Source of the DNA: Enterococcus pallens ATCC BAA-351
GTDB taxonomy: Bacteria; Bacillota; Bacilli; Lactobacillales; Enterococcaceae
Direction of reading: 5' to 3'
Assembly (NCBI RefSeq): GCF_000407485.1
Contig: NZ_ASWD01000002.1
Location: forward strand, 124,001-188,000
Length of the DNA: 64,000 nucleotides
In this document: in pieces, positions 34,890-43,751 of the stretch
Position numbering within the stretch: position 1 is the first letter of the stretch
Layout: every line of letters starts with the position of its first letter
Notes under the pieces: model-generated
What the model was told of the DNA's origin: nothing
Seen by the model: only the letters and a program-made list of their open reading frames with translations
The model's database searches: none
Made by a program: the position numbers and the translations under genes

Positions 34890-35822
34890 CTAATCTCTCA
34901 GCTCTTTGCCAGTAATTTCTAAGAACACATCATTCAATGTCGCTTCTTCCGTAACCAGATTGGCATAAGGAATATTTTCTTGTTCAAAGTAGCTTAATAC
35001 CGGAAGCATACTTTGCTTCAATTCTTTTGTGTATAAGGTTAGGTACATTTCGTCGTAACTGACATCGGAAACACCTGGCAATTCACTAACTGCCTTCAAC
35101 TGTACTTGAGAAATATCTGGTACTTCCATGATTACCTTTTCGCTGGTACGAACCATATTCTTTAACTGCTCCTTCGTGCCTTCTGCAATTACTTGACCCT
35201 GGTCAATAATCACGATTTGGTTACAAAGGATTTCAACTTCTTCCATATAGTGCGTGGTGTAAACAATTGTTGCCCCCTGGCGGTTTAGTTCTTTGATGCT
35301 TTCCAAAATCTTGTTGCGGCTTTGTGGATCAACTGCTACGGTGGGCTCATCCAAGAAAATCAGCTCCGGCTTATGAACAATTCCACAGGCTATATTTAGA
35401 CGGCGCTTCAAGCCCCCACTAAGCTGTGCAGGGAAGAACTTGCAAAACTCTTCCAAACCAACTAGAGAAATAACTTCCTCTACATATTGTGCTCGTGTTT
35501 TTTTGTCGTTGATGTACAATCCGCAGTAATAGTCGATATTGTCTTTTACATTCAATTCTTCAAAAACAGCGATTTCCTGTGGTACTACACCAATTTTTTG
35601 TTTAATGTTGTATTTGTTAGGACCCATTTCTTCCCCAAAAATTTTGATATTGCCGCGATCATAAGACAGCAGCGACAATACACAATTAATGGTTGTTGAT
35701 TTTCCGCTTCCGTTTGGTCCTAATAGTCCTAGAATATCTCCTTGCTTAACTGACAAATTTAAATGATTAATGGCTAAGAAATCACCATAGCGTTTTACTA
35801 AGTTCTCAATTTCGATCATCAT
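34890..35822 (-). CDS. ABC transporter ATP-binding subunit (LnrL-like)
   Basis: This 310-residue ATPase has Walker A GLLGPNGSGKST, signature LSGGLKRRLNIACG, Walker B ELIFLDEPTVAVDP and a switch His in VYTTHYMEE. A C-terminal extension (about 225-310) of the DrrA type follows the nucleotide domain. It powers the two ABC-2 permeases encoded downstream. Confidence 0.92.
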   Translation of the reverse strand: MMIEIENLVKRYGDFLAINHLNLSVKQGDILGLLGPNGSGKSTTINCVLSLLSYDRGNIKIFGEEMGPNKYNIKQKIGVVPQEIAVFEELNVKDNIDYYCGLYINDKKTRAQYVEEVISLVGLEEFCKFFPAQLSGGLKRRLNIACGIVHKPELIFLDEPTVAVDPQSRNKILESIKELNRQGATIVYTTHYMEEVEILCNQIVIIDQGQVIAEGTKEQLKNMVRTSEKVIMEVPDISQVQLKAVSELPGVSDVSYDEMYLTLYTKELKQSMLPVLSYFEQENIPYANLVTEEATLNDVFLEITGKELRD

Positions 35823-35909
35823 GAGTAAAAACTCCTTTTCTTTTTCTTATTACCATGACTATAATGGAAAATGAGCAGAGGAAATAGTGAGATTCTGCTA
35901 AATACAACA

Positions 35910-35921
35910 TGACAAATGTCA
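35910..35921. promoter_or_regulatory. Inverted repeat TGACA-AA-TGTCA, possible response-regulator site
   Basis: The repeat lies between the divergent ABC operon and the two-component genes, 19 bp before the kinase start. A LuxR-type regulator encoded beside it is the likely binder (inference). Confidence 0.45.
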
Positions 35922-35939
35922 CATGATCAGGAGACGGAC

Positions 35940-37049
35940 ATGACGAAATACACCTACTGGCTTGAATATCTCTTCCTATTTATCAGTGGAGCGCTCTTAT
36001 TATTCAGTGGCGGTTTTCAGCCAGAGAATGTTTGGTATGTGCTGATTGCGATTCTATTGATTGCCCCAGCACCCCTACTTCCTAAGCAATACGGTACTTG
36101 GCTGTCCTTTGCTGCCATTTCCGTTACGGGGGTGATTGTGCCCAGCTTCCTATTTTTCTTTCCAGCAACCTTACGGATTGTTTGGCGAGAAGCTAAAAGC
36201 TATGATTGGTTAATTCCTTTAGCCATTATCGGAGTGCTGCTGCAGCCAGCAATCACAATCTTTATTCGCGGCATCCTTGCCAGCCTGTCGCTGTTTGCCT
36301 TGTATCTGTGCTTAAGAGAACGAGAATATACCCAATTAAGAGGGGAACTGCTGCAGCTAAAGGATGATAGCTGGGAGAAGCAGGAATTACTGAAGGAACA
36401 AAACGATGAATTGATTCGCTCACAGGAAACCTTTCTTGAGCTGGAGATTGCTGAAGAACGTAACCGGATTGCCCGAGACATTCATGATAATGTTGGACAT
36501 TTGCTTTCTAGTGCCATCATTCAGCTAGGTGCAGTGGAGGCCGTCAACCAAGATTCAACAGTTAGCAAATTATTGGAACAACTGAAAGAAACCATTCATA
36601 GCGGTATGAATAGTATCCGAAAAAGTGTGCATGATCTCCATAACGACTCACTTAATTTGACAAAATCGGTTCCGCTTTTGTTGGCGGACTTCCGCTTTTG
36701 TCCTGTGAAGCTAGAAGGAACTATTCCTGAAAGCTTATCGAAGTCTCAGCAAAAAGTGCTTCTGACAGTAATCAAAGAAGCGTTGTCTAATGTCATGAAG
36801 CACAGTCAAGCTACACAGGTTCGTTTGATCTTCGATGAATTACCCGCTTTTTATCGTCTGAAAATTTTAGATAATGGCAAAGCAATTCCAGAAAATCCTG
36901 AAATCACTAATGGCATGGGATTGGCTAGTATGCGACAGCGGGTCCAAAAAATGAATGGTCAGCTGCATATCCATCCTTCACAGCAAGGGTTTCAAATCAA
37001 TATAATCTTACCAAAGGAGGCATCCGATGATACGGGTAGCAGTAGTTGA
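35940..37049 (+). CDS. Sensor histidine kinase, NarL-type (LnrJ/LiaS-like)
   Basis: This 369-residue kinase has about five N-terminal membrane helices with no large outside domain (intramembrane-sensing type), then a coiled linker, a HisKA_3 dimer domain with the phospho-His in EERNRIARDIHDNVGHLLS, and a HATPase_c domain (VLLTVIKEALSNVMKHSQA; DNGKAIPE; NGMGLASMRQRV). The start at 35940 has an AGGAGA site; an ATG 24 bases upstream does not. The response-regulator gene overlaps its end by 23 bp. The system probably controls the divergent ABC transporter. Confidence 0.9.
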   Translation: MTKYTYWLEYLFLFISGALLLFSGGFQPENVWYVLIAILLIAPAPLLPKQYGTWLSFAAISVTGVIVPSFLFFFPATLRIVWREAKSYDWLIPLAIIGVLLQPAITIFIRGILASLSLFALYLCLREREYTQLRGELLQLKDDSWEKQELLKEQNDELIRSQETFLELEIAEERNRIARDIHDNVGHLLSSAIIQLGAVEAVNQDSTVSKLLEQLKETIHSGMNSIRKSVHDLHNDSLNLTKSVPLLLADFRFCPVKLEGTIPESLSKSQQKVLLTVIKEALSNVMKHSQATQVRLIFDELPAFYRLKILDNGKAIPENPEITNGMGLASMRQRVQKMNGQLHIHPSQQGFQINIILPKEASDDTGSSS

Positions 37050-37653
37050 TGATGATTGTCTGGTAACCGAATCCTTAAAAACGATTCTTGAAGCCAGCGG
37101 GGAAATTAAAGTAGTGGGCACCGGTCATTCTGCTCCTGAAGCAGTGACCTTATTTCTCAAAGAACGGCCCGATGTTTTACTAACTGATATTCGAATGGGA
37201 GAAAGTACAGGCATTGAAGCTTCTAAAGAAATTCTCCAGCAGGTACCAGAAGCAATTATTTTGCTTTTGACTACCTTTTCAGATGATGAATACATCCGAG
37301 AAGCTTTGGCTTTGGGTGTGAAGGGGTACTTAATTAAGCAAAACTTGTCAGCTATCGTCCCAGCAATTAAAGCTGTGAACAACGGACAATCTGTCTTCGG
37401 AACGGAGATAGTAGGTAAACTAACCGAGATTTTGCAGAATACAGCCCCTAAAAAGACTCATGATTATCAATTATCCGAGCGAGAAGAAGCGATTTTGTTA
37501 GAGGTGGCTCACGGCAAAAATAATAAGGAAATTGCCGAAGCACTTTTCTTAAGTGAAGGGACCGTTCGCAATTATATTAGTCAATTGCTGGAAAAGCTGG
37601 AGGTCCGGGATCGAACGCAGCTGGCCATTTTTTATTATCAGGAGTATCAATAG
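37027..37653 (+). CDS. NarL/LuxR-type response regulator (LnrK/LiaR-like)
   Basis: This 208-residue regulator has receiver acid pair VVDDD, phospho-Asp in DVLLTDIRMGES, Thr/Lys region LLLTTFSDDEY and VKGYLIK, and a C-terminal LuxR HTH (about 145-208; LSEREEAILLEVAHGKNNKE). The start lies inside the kinase gene with an AAGGAGG site. It probably acts on the divergent promoter region with the TGACA/TGTCA repeat. Confidence 0.92.
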   Translation: MIRVAVVDDDCLVTESLKTILEASGEIKVVGTGHSAPEAVTLFLKERPDVLLTDIRMGESTGIEASKEILQQVPEAIILLLTTFSDDEYIREALALGVKGYLIKQNLSAIVPAIKAVNNGQSVFGTEIVGKLTEILQNTAPKKTHDYQLSEREEAILLEVAHGKNNKEIAEALFLSEGTVRNYISQLLEKLEVRDRTQLAIFYYQEYQ

Positions 37654-37670
37654 AATAGAAGAAATAAAAA

Positions 37671-37710
37671 GCTCCCATAATAATCTTTACATGATTATTA
37701 TGGGAGCCTT
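37671..37710 (+). terminator. Intrinsic terminator of the two-component operon
   Basis: A 15-bp perfect stem (gctcccataataatc) with a 7-base loop and a T-rich tail. Confidence 0.82.
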
Positions 37711-37836
37711 TCTACTATTTTACACGAAAAGAGATGAATCACTTCTATAAAGTAGGGACTGATAAGCGAATTATTGGCTGTTAGCCCCTACTTTGCAGCT
37801 ATTTATATTTTGTTATTTAACTTTTCAATAGTTTCG

Positions 37837-40800
37837 TTAAACCAACCCAGCTTCTTTTAAGAAGACATTCCACTTACCAAATCGTCGGGAGACTAAACTA
37901 GCATACTGAAAGTCTTTTGTTTTTGGGGTTCGACCTAATTCGGCGGCTAGGGCTTGAACTTGCTCAATCAACTCTTCGTTGCTGATGTCTGTTTTCCTTT
38001 TCAAGCCTGCATGTTTTAGAAAAGCTAGCCATTTTCCAAATCTGGTCATTGCTACTGCAGCATGTTGAAACTCTTCTATTGTCGGTGTTCGACCTAATTC
38101 GGCGGCTCGAGCTTGAACACGTTCAATTAACTGTTCATCGCTGATTCGAGGACGTATTTTTACTGGTTCCAGACCCGCTCTTTCGATAAAAGCATGCCAA
38201 CTTCCAAATCGATCGGTAGCTATTTGAGCACGCGGAAACTCTTTTCTTACCGGTGCTCGACCTAATTCAGCGGCCCGAGCTTGAACACGTTCAATTAACT
38301 GTTCATCGCTGATTTGTTTTGCTGGCTCCAGACCCGCTCTTTCGATAAAAGCGCGCCAACCTCCAAATCGACTGATTGCTATTTGAGCACACGGAAACTC
38401 TGTTTTTATCGGTGCTCGACCTAATTGATGAGCTCTTTGCTTAACCAATTCAAGTAGCTGTTTGTTGCTATTTTCTGTTTTATACTTGCCGGCCTTTTTC
38501 AAGCCAGCATGGCTTAGGAAAGCGGTCCAGCTTCCAAATCGACTGACTGCTAATCCACCATGTTGAAACTCTTTTATTATCGGTGTTCGGCCTAATTCGG
38601 CTGCTTGCGCTCGAACTTTCTCAATCATCTCTTCAGTGCTGATTCGAGGTGCCGGTTTTTGCGGTTTTGCAGGTTCTAGGTTTGCACTTTGGATAAAGGC
38701 GTTCCAAGTTCCAAATCGTCTAATTGCTAATTGACCACGCGGGAACTCTTTTGCTATCGGTGTTCGGCCCAATTCGATGGCTTGGGCTTGGACCCGCTCA
38801 ATCAACTCTTCGTTGCTGAGTTTGACATCCGATTTTATCGGCTTGGCAGGCTCCAGACCCGCTCTTTCGATAAAGTCGCGCCAGCTTCCAAATTGCTTGA
38901 CTACTGCTTGGCTATGACGAAATTCCTTTTTCTCCGGTGTTCGACCTAATTCGGCAGCTTGCGCTCGAACTTCCTCAATCATCTCTTCAGTGCTGATTCG
39001 AAGAGCTGGTTTTTGCCGTTTTGCAGGTTCTAGGTTTGCACTTTGGATAAAGGCGGACCAAGTTCCAAATCGTCTAATTGCTAATTGACCACGCGGGAAC
39101 TCTTTTTTTATAGGTGTTCGTCCCAATGCGGCAGCTTGCGCTTGAATCTGCTCAATCAACTGCTCATTGCTGAAGCGAGAACCTGTTTTCACAGTCGTTG
39201 GAGGCTCTAGACCTGCAAGCTGTATAAAAGCGGTCCATCTTTTAAATCGGGAGATTGCTAATCGAGCATGTTTAAACTCTCTTATTAGCGGTGTTCGGCC
39301 TAATTCGATGGCTCGGGCTTGAACCTGCTCAATCAACTGTTCGTTGCTGAGTTTGACATCCGGATTTATCCGCTTGGCAGGCTCCAGATCCGCTCTTTCG
39401 ATAAAGACGCTCCAGCTTCCAAATCGTCTGGCTGCTGTTTGACCATGAGAAAACTCTTTTTTTGTCGGTGTTCGACCTAATTCGACTGCTTGAGCTTGAA
39501 CCTGCTCAATCAGCTGCTCATTGCTGATTCGAGAAACTGCTTTTGGCGGTTCCACAGTTTTTACAAGTTCTAGGTTTGCACTTTGGACAAAGGCGCTCCA
39601 AGTCCCGAATCGTCTAGTTGCTAATTGACCACGCGGAAACTCTTTTTTTAAGGGTGTTCGTCCCAATTCGGCGGCTTGTGCTTGAATCTGCTCAATCAAC
39701 TGTTCATTGCTGAAGCGAAAACCTGTTTTCACAGTCGTTGCAGGCTCTAGTCCTGCAAGCTGTATAAAAGCGGTCCATCTTTTAAATCGGGCGATTGCTA
39801 ATCGAGCATGTTTAAACTCTCTTATGGTCGGTGTTCGACCTAACTCTGCTGCTTGCTCTTGAACCCGCTCAAGCAATTGCTCATTGCTGATTTTGGCTCT
39901 TTTTATGGTTCTTTCTTTAGTTATTTCTTTAGTTATTTCTATCGGTGGCTCTTCTGGCTCCAAGCCGACAATTTTTAGAAACCTTTCCCAGCTGTGAAAT
40001 CTGTCTTTCGCCAGCTCTGCGTATTCAAACTCAATAATGGTCGGTGTTCGTCCCAATTCCTCCGCCTGGGCTTTGATCAATCGAAACATCTGGTTATTAC
40101 TAAGTTTAAGAATACTTTTCATCTCTGCAGCTGGCATCCGCTCTGCCGCTTTTAAGAAGTTTTGCCAACTGCCATAGCGCTTAACCGCTAGTTTACAATA
40201 GGGATCTTCTTCCCAATCTGGCACTTGACCTAATTCCACCGTTTTGGTCCGAATCAATTCAACTAGTCTTTCGTCACTGACCCGAATAAATTTATCAGGA
40301 TTCACTTTCGCTTCCAGTAAAAATTCGGTCCAGTTACCATATCTAGCGACCGCCTGATCTCCGTGTTTAAACTCTTTTCTCTTCGGGGTACGCCCTAATT
40401 CAGCCGCTTGCGTGCGCACTGCCTTTATCAGCTGCCTATCACTGATTAATTTCTGATACTTTTTAGGCTTCTCACTTGTTAAACCCGCACGGAACAAAAA
40501 GTTTTGCCAACCTCCAAAGCGATCACAAGCCTGCTTATTCTGAGTAAACTCGTATTTTTGAGGAGGTCGACCCAATTCGGCGGCTTGCGCTTGAACCAAT
40601 TCTATCAGCTGTTTATTACTCAGTGCTCTCTGACTTTTTTTACGCTCCTCCATTTCCAGACCGGCGCTAGCTAAAAAGCTTTGCCAGTTCCCATACCTTT
40701 TTGTGACCGTTGCCCCCTGAGCAAACTCATATCTTTTAGGCGTTCGGCCTAATTCAGCCGCTCGAGCTTGGACTAACTCGATTAACCGTTCATCACTGAA

Positions 40801-41568
40801 CCGTTTTCCTGGCACTGTATGTCCATTAGACCCCATTTTGACTGGTTCTAGATTTGCCGCTAGCAAAAAGGCGGCCCAACTACCATATCTGCTTGCAGCT
40901 GTTGCTCCCTGAACAAACTCATATCTTTTAGGCGTTCGGCCCAATTCAGCCGCTCGGGCGTGCACTAACTCGATTAACCGTTCATCGCTGAATTGTTTTT
41001 TTGGCATTTTGTCTCTGCTTTTTTTCACTTTGGCTGGTTCTAGATTTGCCGCTAGTAAAAAGGCGGCCCAACTACCATATCTGCTTGCAGCTGTTGTCCC
41101 TTGAACAAACTCATTTTTTTTAGGTGTTCGGCCCAATTCAGCCGCTCGGGCGTGCACCAGCTCGATCAGCCGTTCATCACTGATGAACTTACATTTTTTT
41201 CTTTTTGGTGGTTTTAGTCCCGCAGCCTTCAAAAATTTTTTCCAGCCGCCATATTTTTTAATCACCGTTCTTGCCTGAGTAAACTCAGACCTTTCAGGTG
41301 TCCGTCCCAGCTCGGCGGCTTTGGCTTGAATCAATCGGATTGCTTCTTCATCACTCATCGGAGCATTCCCCTGACTATTGATTTCTAGTCCAGCACTGAT
41401 AAGAAAGTTGTTCCAACTGCCAAAGCGTCTAGTGGCTGTTGCTGCTGCGGCCACCTCAACATCTCTAAGTGCAGGCGACCGACCTAATTCGGCGGCTTTA
41501 TGCTGGATTAAGGCAATCAATTCTTCATTGCTGATATTTTTGCGATAGCCAATTCCGTTTTCATTCAT
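37837..41568 (-). CDS. Giant protein made of 21 homing-endonuclease-associated (HNH_repeat) modules
   Basis: The 1243-residue chain is repeats from residue 12 to the last residue. I count 21 units of 49-71 residues, most exactly 59. Each reads: SNEQLIEQVQAQAAELGRTP (helix 1 and turn), a variable stretch ending in xEF, a second helix with A..RFG.W, and a third helix F...AGLEP. This is the pattern of the homing endonuclease-associated repeat (Pfam HNH_repeat), seen elsewhere in a few copies beside HNH nucleases and thought to bind DNA. Here there is no nuclease, no signal peptide and no membrane helix. Linkers are Lys/Arg/Pro-rich. The most variable places are the residues after GRTP and after EF. 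Units 10-12 are copied as 13-15, and 14-15 as 16-17. Start has AGGGAGC. It stands alone, flanked by unrelated genes. Function unknown; modular DNA or RNA binding is my inference. Confidence 0.85.
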   Translation of the reverse strand: MNENGIGYRKNISNEELIALIQHKAAELGRSPALRDVEVAAAATATRRFGSWNNFLISAGLEINSQGNAPMSDEEAIRLIQAKAAELGRTPERSEFTQARTVIKKYGGWKKFLKAAGLKPPKRKKCKFISDERLIELVHARAAELGRTPKKNEFVQGTTAASRYGSWAAFLLAANLEPAKVKKSRDKMPKKQFSDERLIELVHARAAELGRTPKRYEFVQGATAASRYGSWAAFLLAANLEPVKMGSNGHTVPGKRFSDERLIELVQARAAELGRTPKRYEFAQGATVTKRYGNWQSFLASAGLEMEERKKSQRALSNKQLIELVQAQAAELGRPPQKYEFTQNKQACDRFGGWQNFLFRAGLTSEKPKKYQKLISDRQLIKAVRTQAAELGRTPKRKEFKHGDQAVARYGNWTEFLLEAKVNPDKFIRVSDERLVELIRTKTVELGQVPDWEEDPYCKLAVKRYGSWQNFLKAAERMPAAEMKSILKLSNNQMFRLIKAQAEELGRTPTIIEFEYAELAKDRFHSWERFLKIVGLEPEEPPIEITKEITKERTIKRAKISNEQLLERVQEQAAELGRTPTIREFKHARLAIARFKRWTAFIQLAGLEPATTVKTGFRFSNEQLIEQIQAQAAELGRTPLKKEFPRGQLATRRFGTWSAFVQSANLELVKTVEPPKAVSRISNEQLIEQVQAQAVELGRTPTKKEFSHGQTAARRFGSWSVFIERADLEPAKRINPDVKLSNEQLIEQVQARAIELGRTPLIREFKHARLAISRFKRWTAFIQLAGLEPPTTVKTGSRFSNEQLIEQIQAQAAALGRTPIKKEFPRGQLAIRRFGTWSAFIQSANLEPAKRQKPALRISTEEMIEEVRAQAAELGRTPEKKEFRHSQAVVKQFGSWRDFIERAGLEPAKPIKSDVKLSNEELIERVQAQAIELGRTPIAKEFPRGQLAIRRFGTWNAFIQSANLEPAKPQKPAPRISTEEMIEKVRAQAAELGRTPIIKEFQHGGLAVSRFGSWTAFLSHAGLKKAGKYKTENSNKQLLELVKQRAHQLGRAPIKTEFPCAQIAISRFGGWRAFIERAGLEPAKQISDEQLIERVQARAAELGRAPVRKEFPRAQIATDRFGSWHAFIERAGLEPVKIRPRISDEQLIERVQARAAELGRTPTIEEFQHAAVAMTRFGKWLAFLKHAGLKRKTDISNEELIEQVQALAAELGRTPKTKDFQYASLVSRRFGKWNVFLKEAGLV
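38464..38820 (-). repeat. Two-module block (repeats 16-17), duplicate of repeats 14-15
   Basis: Residues 917-1035. Repeat 16 equals repeat 14 in EFPRGQLAIRRFGTW, and both are followed by a unit that begins ISTEEMIE. Confidence 0.65.
38821..39351 (-). repeat. Three-module block (repeats 13-15), duplicate of repeats 10-12
   Basis: Residues 740-916, directly adjacent to block 10-12, showing an in-frame tandem duplication of a three-module unit. Confidence 0.75.
39352..39891 (-). repeat. Three-module block (repeats 10-12), source or copy of the next block
   Basis: Residues 560-739. Repeat 10 (TIREFKHARLAIARFKRW) and repeat 13 (LIREFKHARLAISRFKRW) are nearly the same, as are repeats 11 and 14, and 12 and 15 share their ends. 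Confidence 0.75.
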
Positions 41569-41890
41569 CTATCAAGCTCCCTGCCTCTTATAAATTACCT
41601 TGAAAATTGTTGTTACCCATACTTAGTCTCGCTGACTTTCCAGCTTGATTAGCTCTACTGTCCACTAATCAACAAAAATGCTGATTTCATCTTATTCTAT
41701 GTACACTGCATTTAAAAATAAACTGTTGCTTATCTCAGGAAAAACTGAAACACGTGGACTATTATACTTCATTGAATTCTTTGATAAAATAGGAAATTAC
41801 ACAATCTGTTCACTTTTTTGTTTTTCTTATATAAAAAATGTCGCAAGGGGTTCCTAACTTATTTTAGTTCACTCTTATCAATAAAGCTTA
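41569..41890. other. AT-rich region upstream of the repeat-protein gene
   Basis: About 320 bp that must hold the promoter of the repeat-protein gene. I see no convincing -35/-10 pair, operator or ORF. Confidence 0.4.
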
Positions 41891-41895
41891 TACCC

Positions 41896-42245
41896 TTATA
41901 ACTGAATAATTTTTCGAATGAGTGGAGCAAATGAAGGTTCGAAATCAAACTCAATTTGAACGTTTGGATTAGCAGGACTATTAATCATTAAGCAGGTTGA
42001 TTTAATTATTTTGATCTCTTTTTTTCATGCAACTTTAGTAAAGAAAATTGAACACCACGCTTAGTCTGAAATTCCATCGTTTATTCATCTAAATAATTAT
42101 ATTAAGAAATGCCACTATAATTAGAAATTGTTTGCCCTTAGCTGGTTGAAAAAATAAGGAGCTTCCTAATTTAAAATCGAATCGTTCTTCTATAGTCTGT
42201 ATAATTCCTTTGATACGAGCTTTAGAAGCTTCTCCAATAAAAATC
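41896..42245 (-). pseudogene. Possible decayed gene, fragments in different frames
   Basis: On the minus strand two protein-like stretches lie in different frames: FIGEASKARIKGIIQTIEER near 42240-42180 and further residues to about 42095, then a 30-codon end piece (41896-41988) with NVQIEFDFEPSFAPLIRKII before a stop. No continuous frame joins them. The family is not recognised. This may be an old gene remnant next to the repeat-protein gene. Confidence 0.28.
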
Positions 42246-42308
42246 GTTCTTCCTTATACTTTCCTTAGATTCTTTCATTATAGTAAAACCATCAAAGGAG
42301 GACTTTAC

Positions 42309-43022
42309 ATGACAAAAATGATTTTAACCACTGAACATCTAAGCAAAACCTATCATCACCAGCAAGCTGTAGCTGATCTTTCCCTGGCTATTCCAGAAAA
42401 TAGTATTTACGGTCTTTTAGGTCCAAATGGCGCTGGAAAATCAACTGTTCTTAAAATGATCGCAGGAGTGGTGCAGCCAACTACTGGCTCGATCACTTAT
42501 CAGGGAAAACCTTGGCAACGACAAGACTTAACAGAAATCGGAGCCTTGATTGAAAGTCCGCCGCTCTACGGCAACTTGACTGCTTATGAGAATTTGCTGG
42601 TTCGAATTACCACTCTAGGCTTGCCTAAGTCACGAATTCATGAAGTATTGCAATTAGTAGATTTGACCAATACTGGAAAGAAAAAGGCCCGTCAATTTTC
42701 CATGGGGATGAAGCAGCGCTTAGGAATTGCGCTGGCCCTTGTAAATCATCCTAAGCTATTGATTTTAGATGAGCCTACAAACGGCTTAGACCCTTTAGGC
42801 ATTCAAGATTTGCGAGAGTTAATCCGTTCTTTTCCCGCTAAAGGAATTACAGTGATTTTTTCCAGTCATATTTTATCCGAGGTGGAAAGCACTGTGGATA
42901 CGATTGGGATCATTGCTAATGGGCGCTTGGGCTACCAAGGAGTCTTGCCAAAAAGTAGTGCTGCTTTGGAGAATTTATTCATGGATGTTGCTCGATCTCA
43001 TCGTGAGCTGGGGGTTGGTTAA
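42309..43022 (+). CDS. Lantibiotic-immunity type ABC transporter ATP-binding protein (LanF-like)
   Basis: This 237-residue ATPase has Walker A GLLGPNGAGKST, signature FSMGMKQRLGIA and Walker B LLILDEPTNGLDP. The Q-loop position reads IGALIESPPLYGNL, with Glu instead of Gln: this E-loop is a mark of lantibiotic-immunity and bacitracin-type transporters such as NukF/EpiF. The start at 42309 has AAAGGAGG; the frame is open 99 bases further upstream without such a site. Two permeases and a two-component system follow at once. Confidence 0.9.
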   Translation: MTKMILTTEHLSKTYHHQQAVADLSLAIPENSIYGLLGPNGAGKSTVLKMIAGVVQPTTGSITYQGKPWQRQDLTEIGALIESPPLYGNLTAYENLLVRITTLGLPKSRIHEVLQLVDLTNTGKKKARQFSMGMKQRLGIALALVNHPKLLILDEPTNGLDPLGIQDLRELIRSFPAKGITVIFSSHILSEVESTVDTIGIIANGRLGYQGVLPKSSAALENLFMDVARSHRELGVG

Positions 43023-43023
43023 T

Positions 43024-43749
43024 ATGAATAAACTGATTCAAGGAGAATTCATTAAAGGACGTCGCAGTTTTGGACGTAAAAGCCTCATCCTATTTCCGCT
43101 TCTTGTGTCTTTGATGGCCATTTTTTTAATGGGTGGTCAACTCACCCAAATAGGAGCTTATAACTGGTGGTATATGATGCTGCTGCCTACTGTGGCTGCC
43201 CTAGTTTGTATCAATATAATTAATCCTGATAAACGCTTAGATTTTTTCAATACCTCCATCCTACCGCTTGCCCAAGCAAAAGTTTGGCAGGCGAAAATCT
43301 GGACCGGTTGTTTCTATGTACTCTTGGCAAACAGTGTTGTCTTTGGTCTGACTACACTTTCCGGCTCGCTGTTCGATGCTCAATATCCTGTATGGCGCGG
43401 CTTAGTAGCTGGCTTAGTTTTAACAATTACTTGGCTTTGGCAAATTCCATTGGGCATGTTTCTAGCCGCGCAATTCAATTCAATCGTTACCTTTTTGAGT
43501 ATTTTAATTTTAAACATCGGGTTTTCCACTCAAAATATTGCTGGTGGTTCCCTTTGGTTCATTCCTTTTGCTATTCCAGCTCGACTAATGGCTGCGTTGA
43601 TCAAAATCAATCCAAATGGTGTACCGATGGATACCGCTAGTCCCTTACATGACTCTAGCGTAATTTTACCAGGAATAGCCATTACCACCATCCTATTCGT
43701 GCTACTGTATTTATTAACAACCAAATGGTTCAGTCAAAGGAGGAAGTAA
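43024..43749 (+). CDS. Lantibiotic-immunity ABC permease (MutE/EpiE family)
   Basis: This 241-residue ABC-2-like permease has six predicted helices (about 20-40, 50-70, 95-115, 130-160, 165-190, 215-235). The short first loop and the size of about 240 residues fit the EpiE/MutE group. The start overlaps the region just past the ATPase stop (1 bp gap). It pairs with the next gene to form the channel that expels lantibiotic-type peptides from the membrane. Confidence 0.85.
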   Translation: MNKLIQGEFIKGRRSFGRKSLILFPLLVSLMAIFLMGGQLTQIGAYNWWYMMLLPTVAALVCINIINPDKRLDFFNTSILPLAQAKVWQAKIWTGCFYVLLANSVVFGLTTLSGSLFDAQYPVWRGLVAGLVLTITWLWQIPLGMFLAAQFNSIVTFLSILILNIGFSTQNIAGGSLWFIPFAIPARLMAALIKINPNGVPMDTASPLHDSSVILPGIAITTILFVLLYLLTTKWFSQRRK

Positions 43750-43751
43750 CT

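Noticed and set aside
37750-37836. Terminator for the repeat-protein gene (aaagtaggg...ccctacttt).
   Set aside because: The stem is only 8-9 bp with a loop near 28 bases and no T run; too weak to list.
37837-41568. The regular DNA repeats look at first like a CRISPR array or a satellite.
   Set aside because: The period is near 177 bp, the frame stays open throughout and the repeats are conserved as protein; there are no short identical repeats with unique spacers.
42210-42308. Longer ABC ATPase start at 42210.
   Set aside because: The extra 33 residues have no similarity to the family and no ribosome-binding site; AAAGGAGG stands before 42309.
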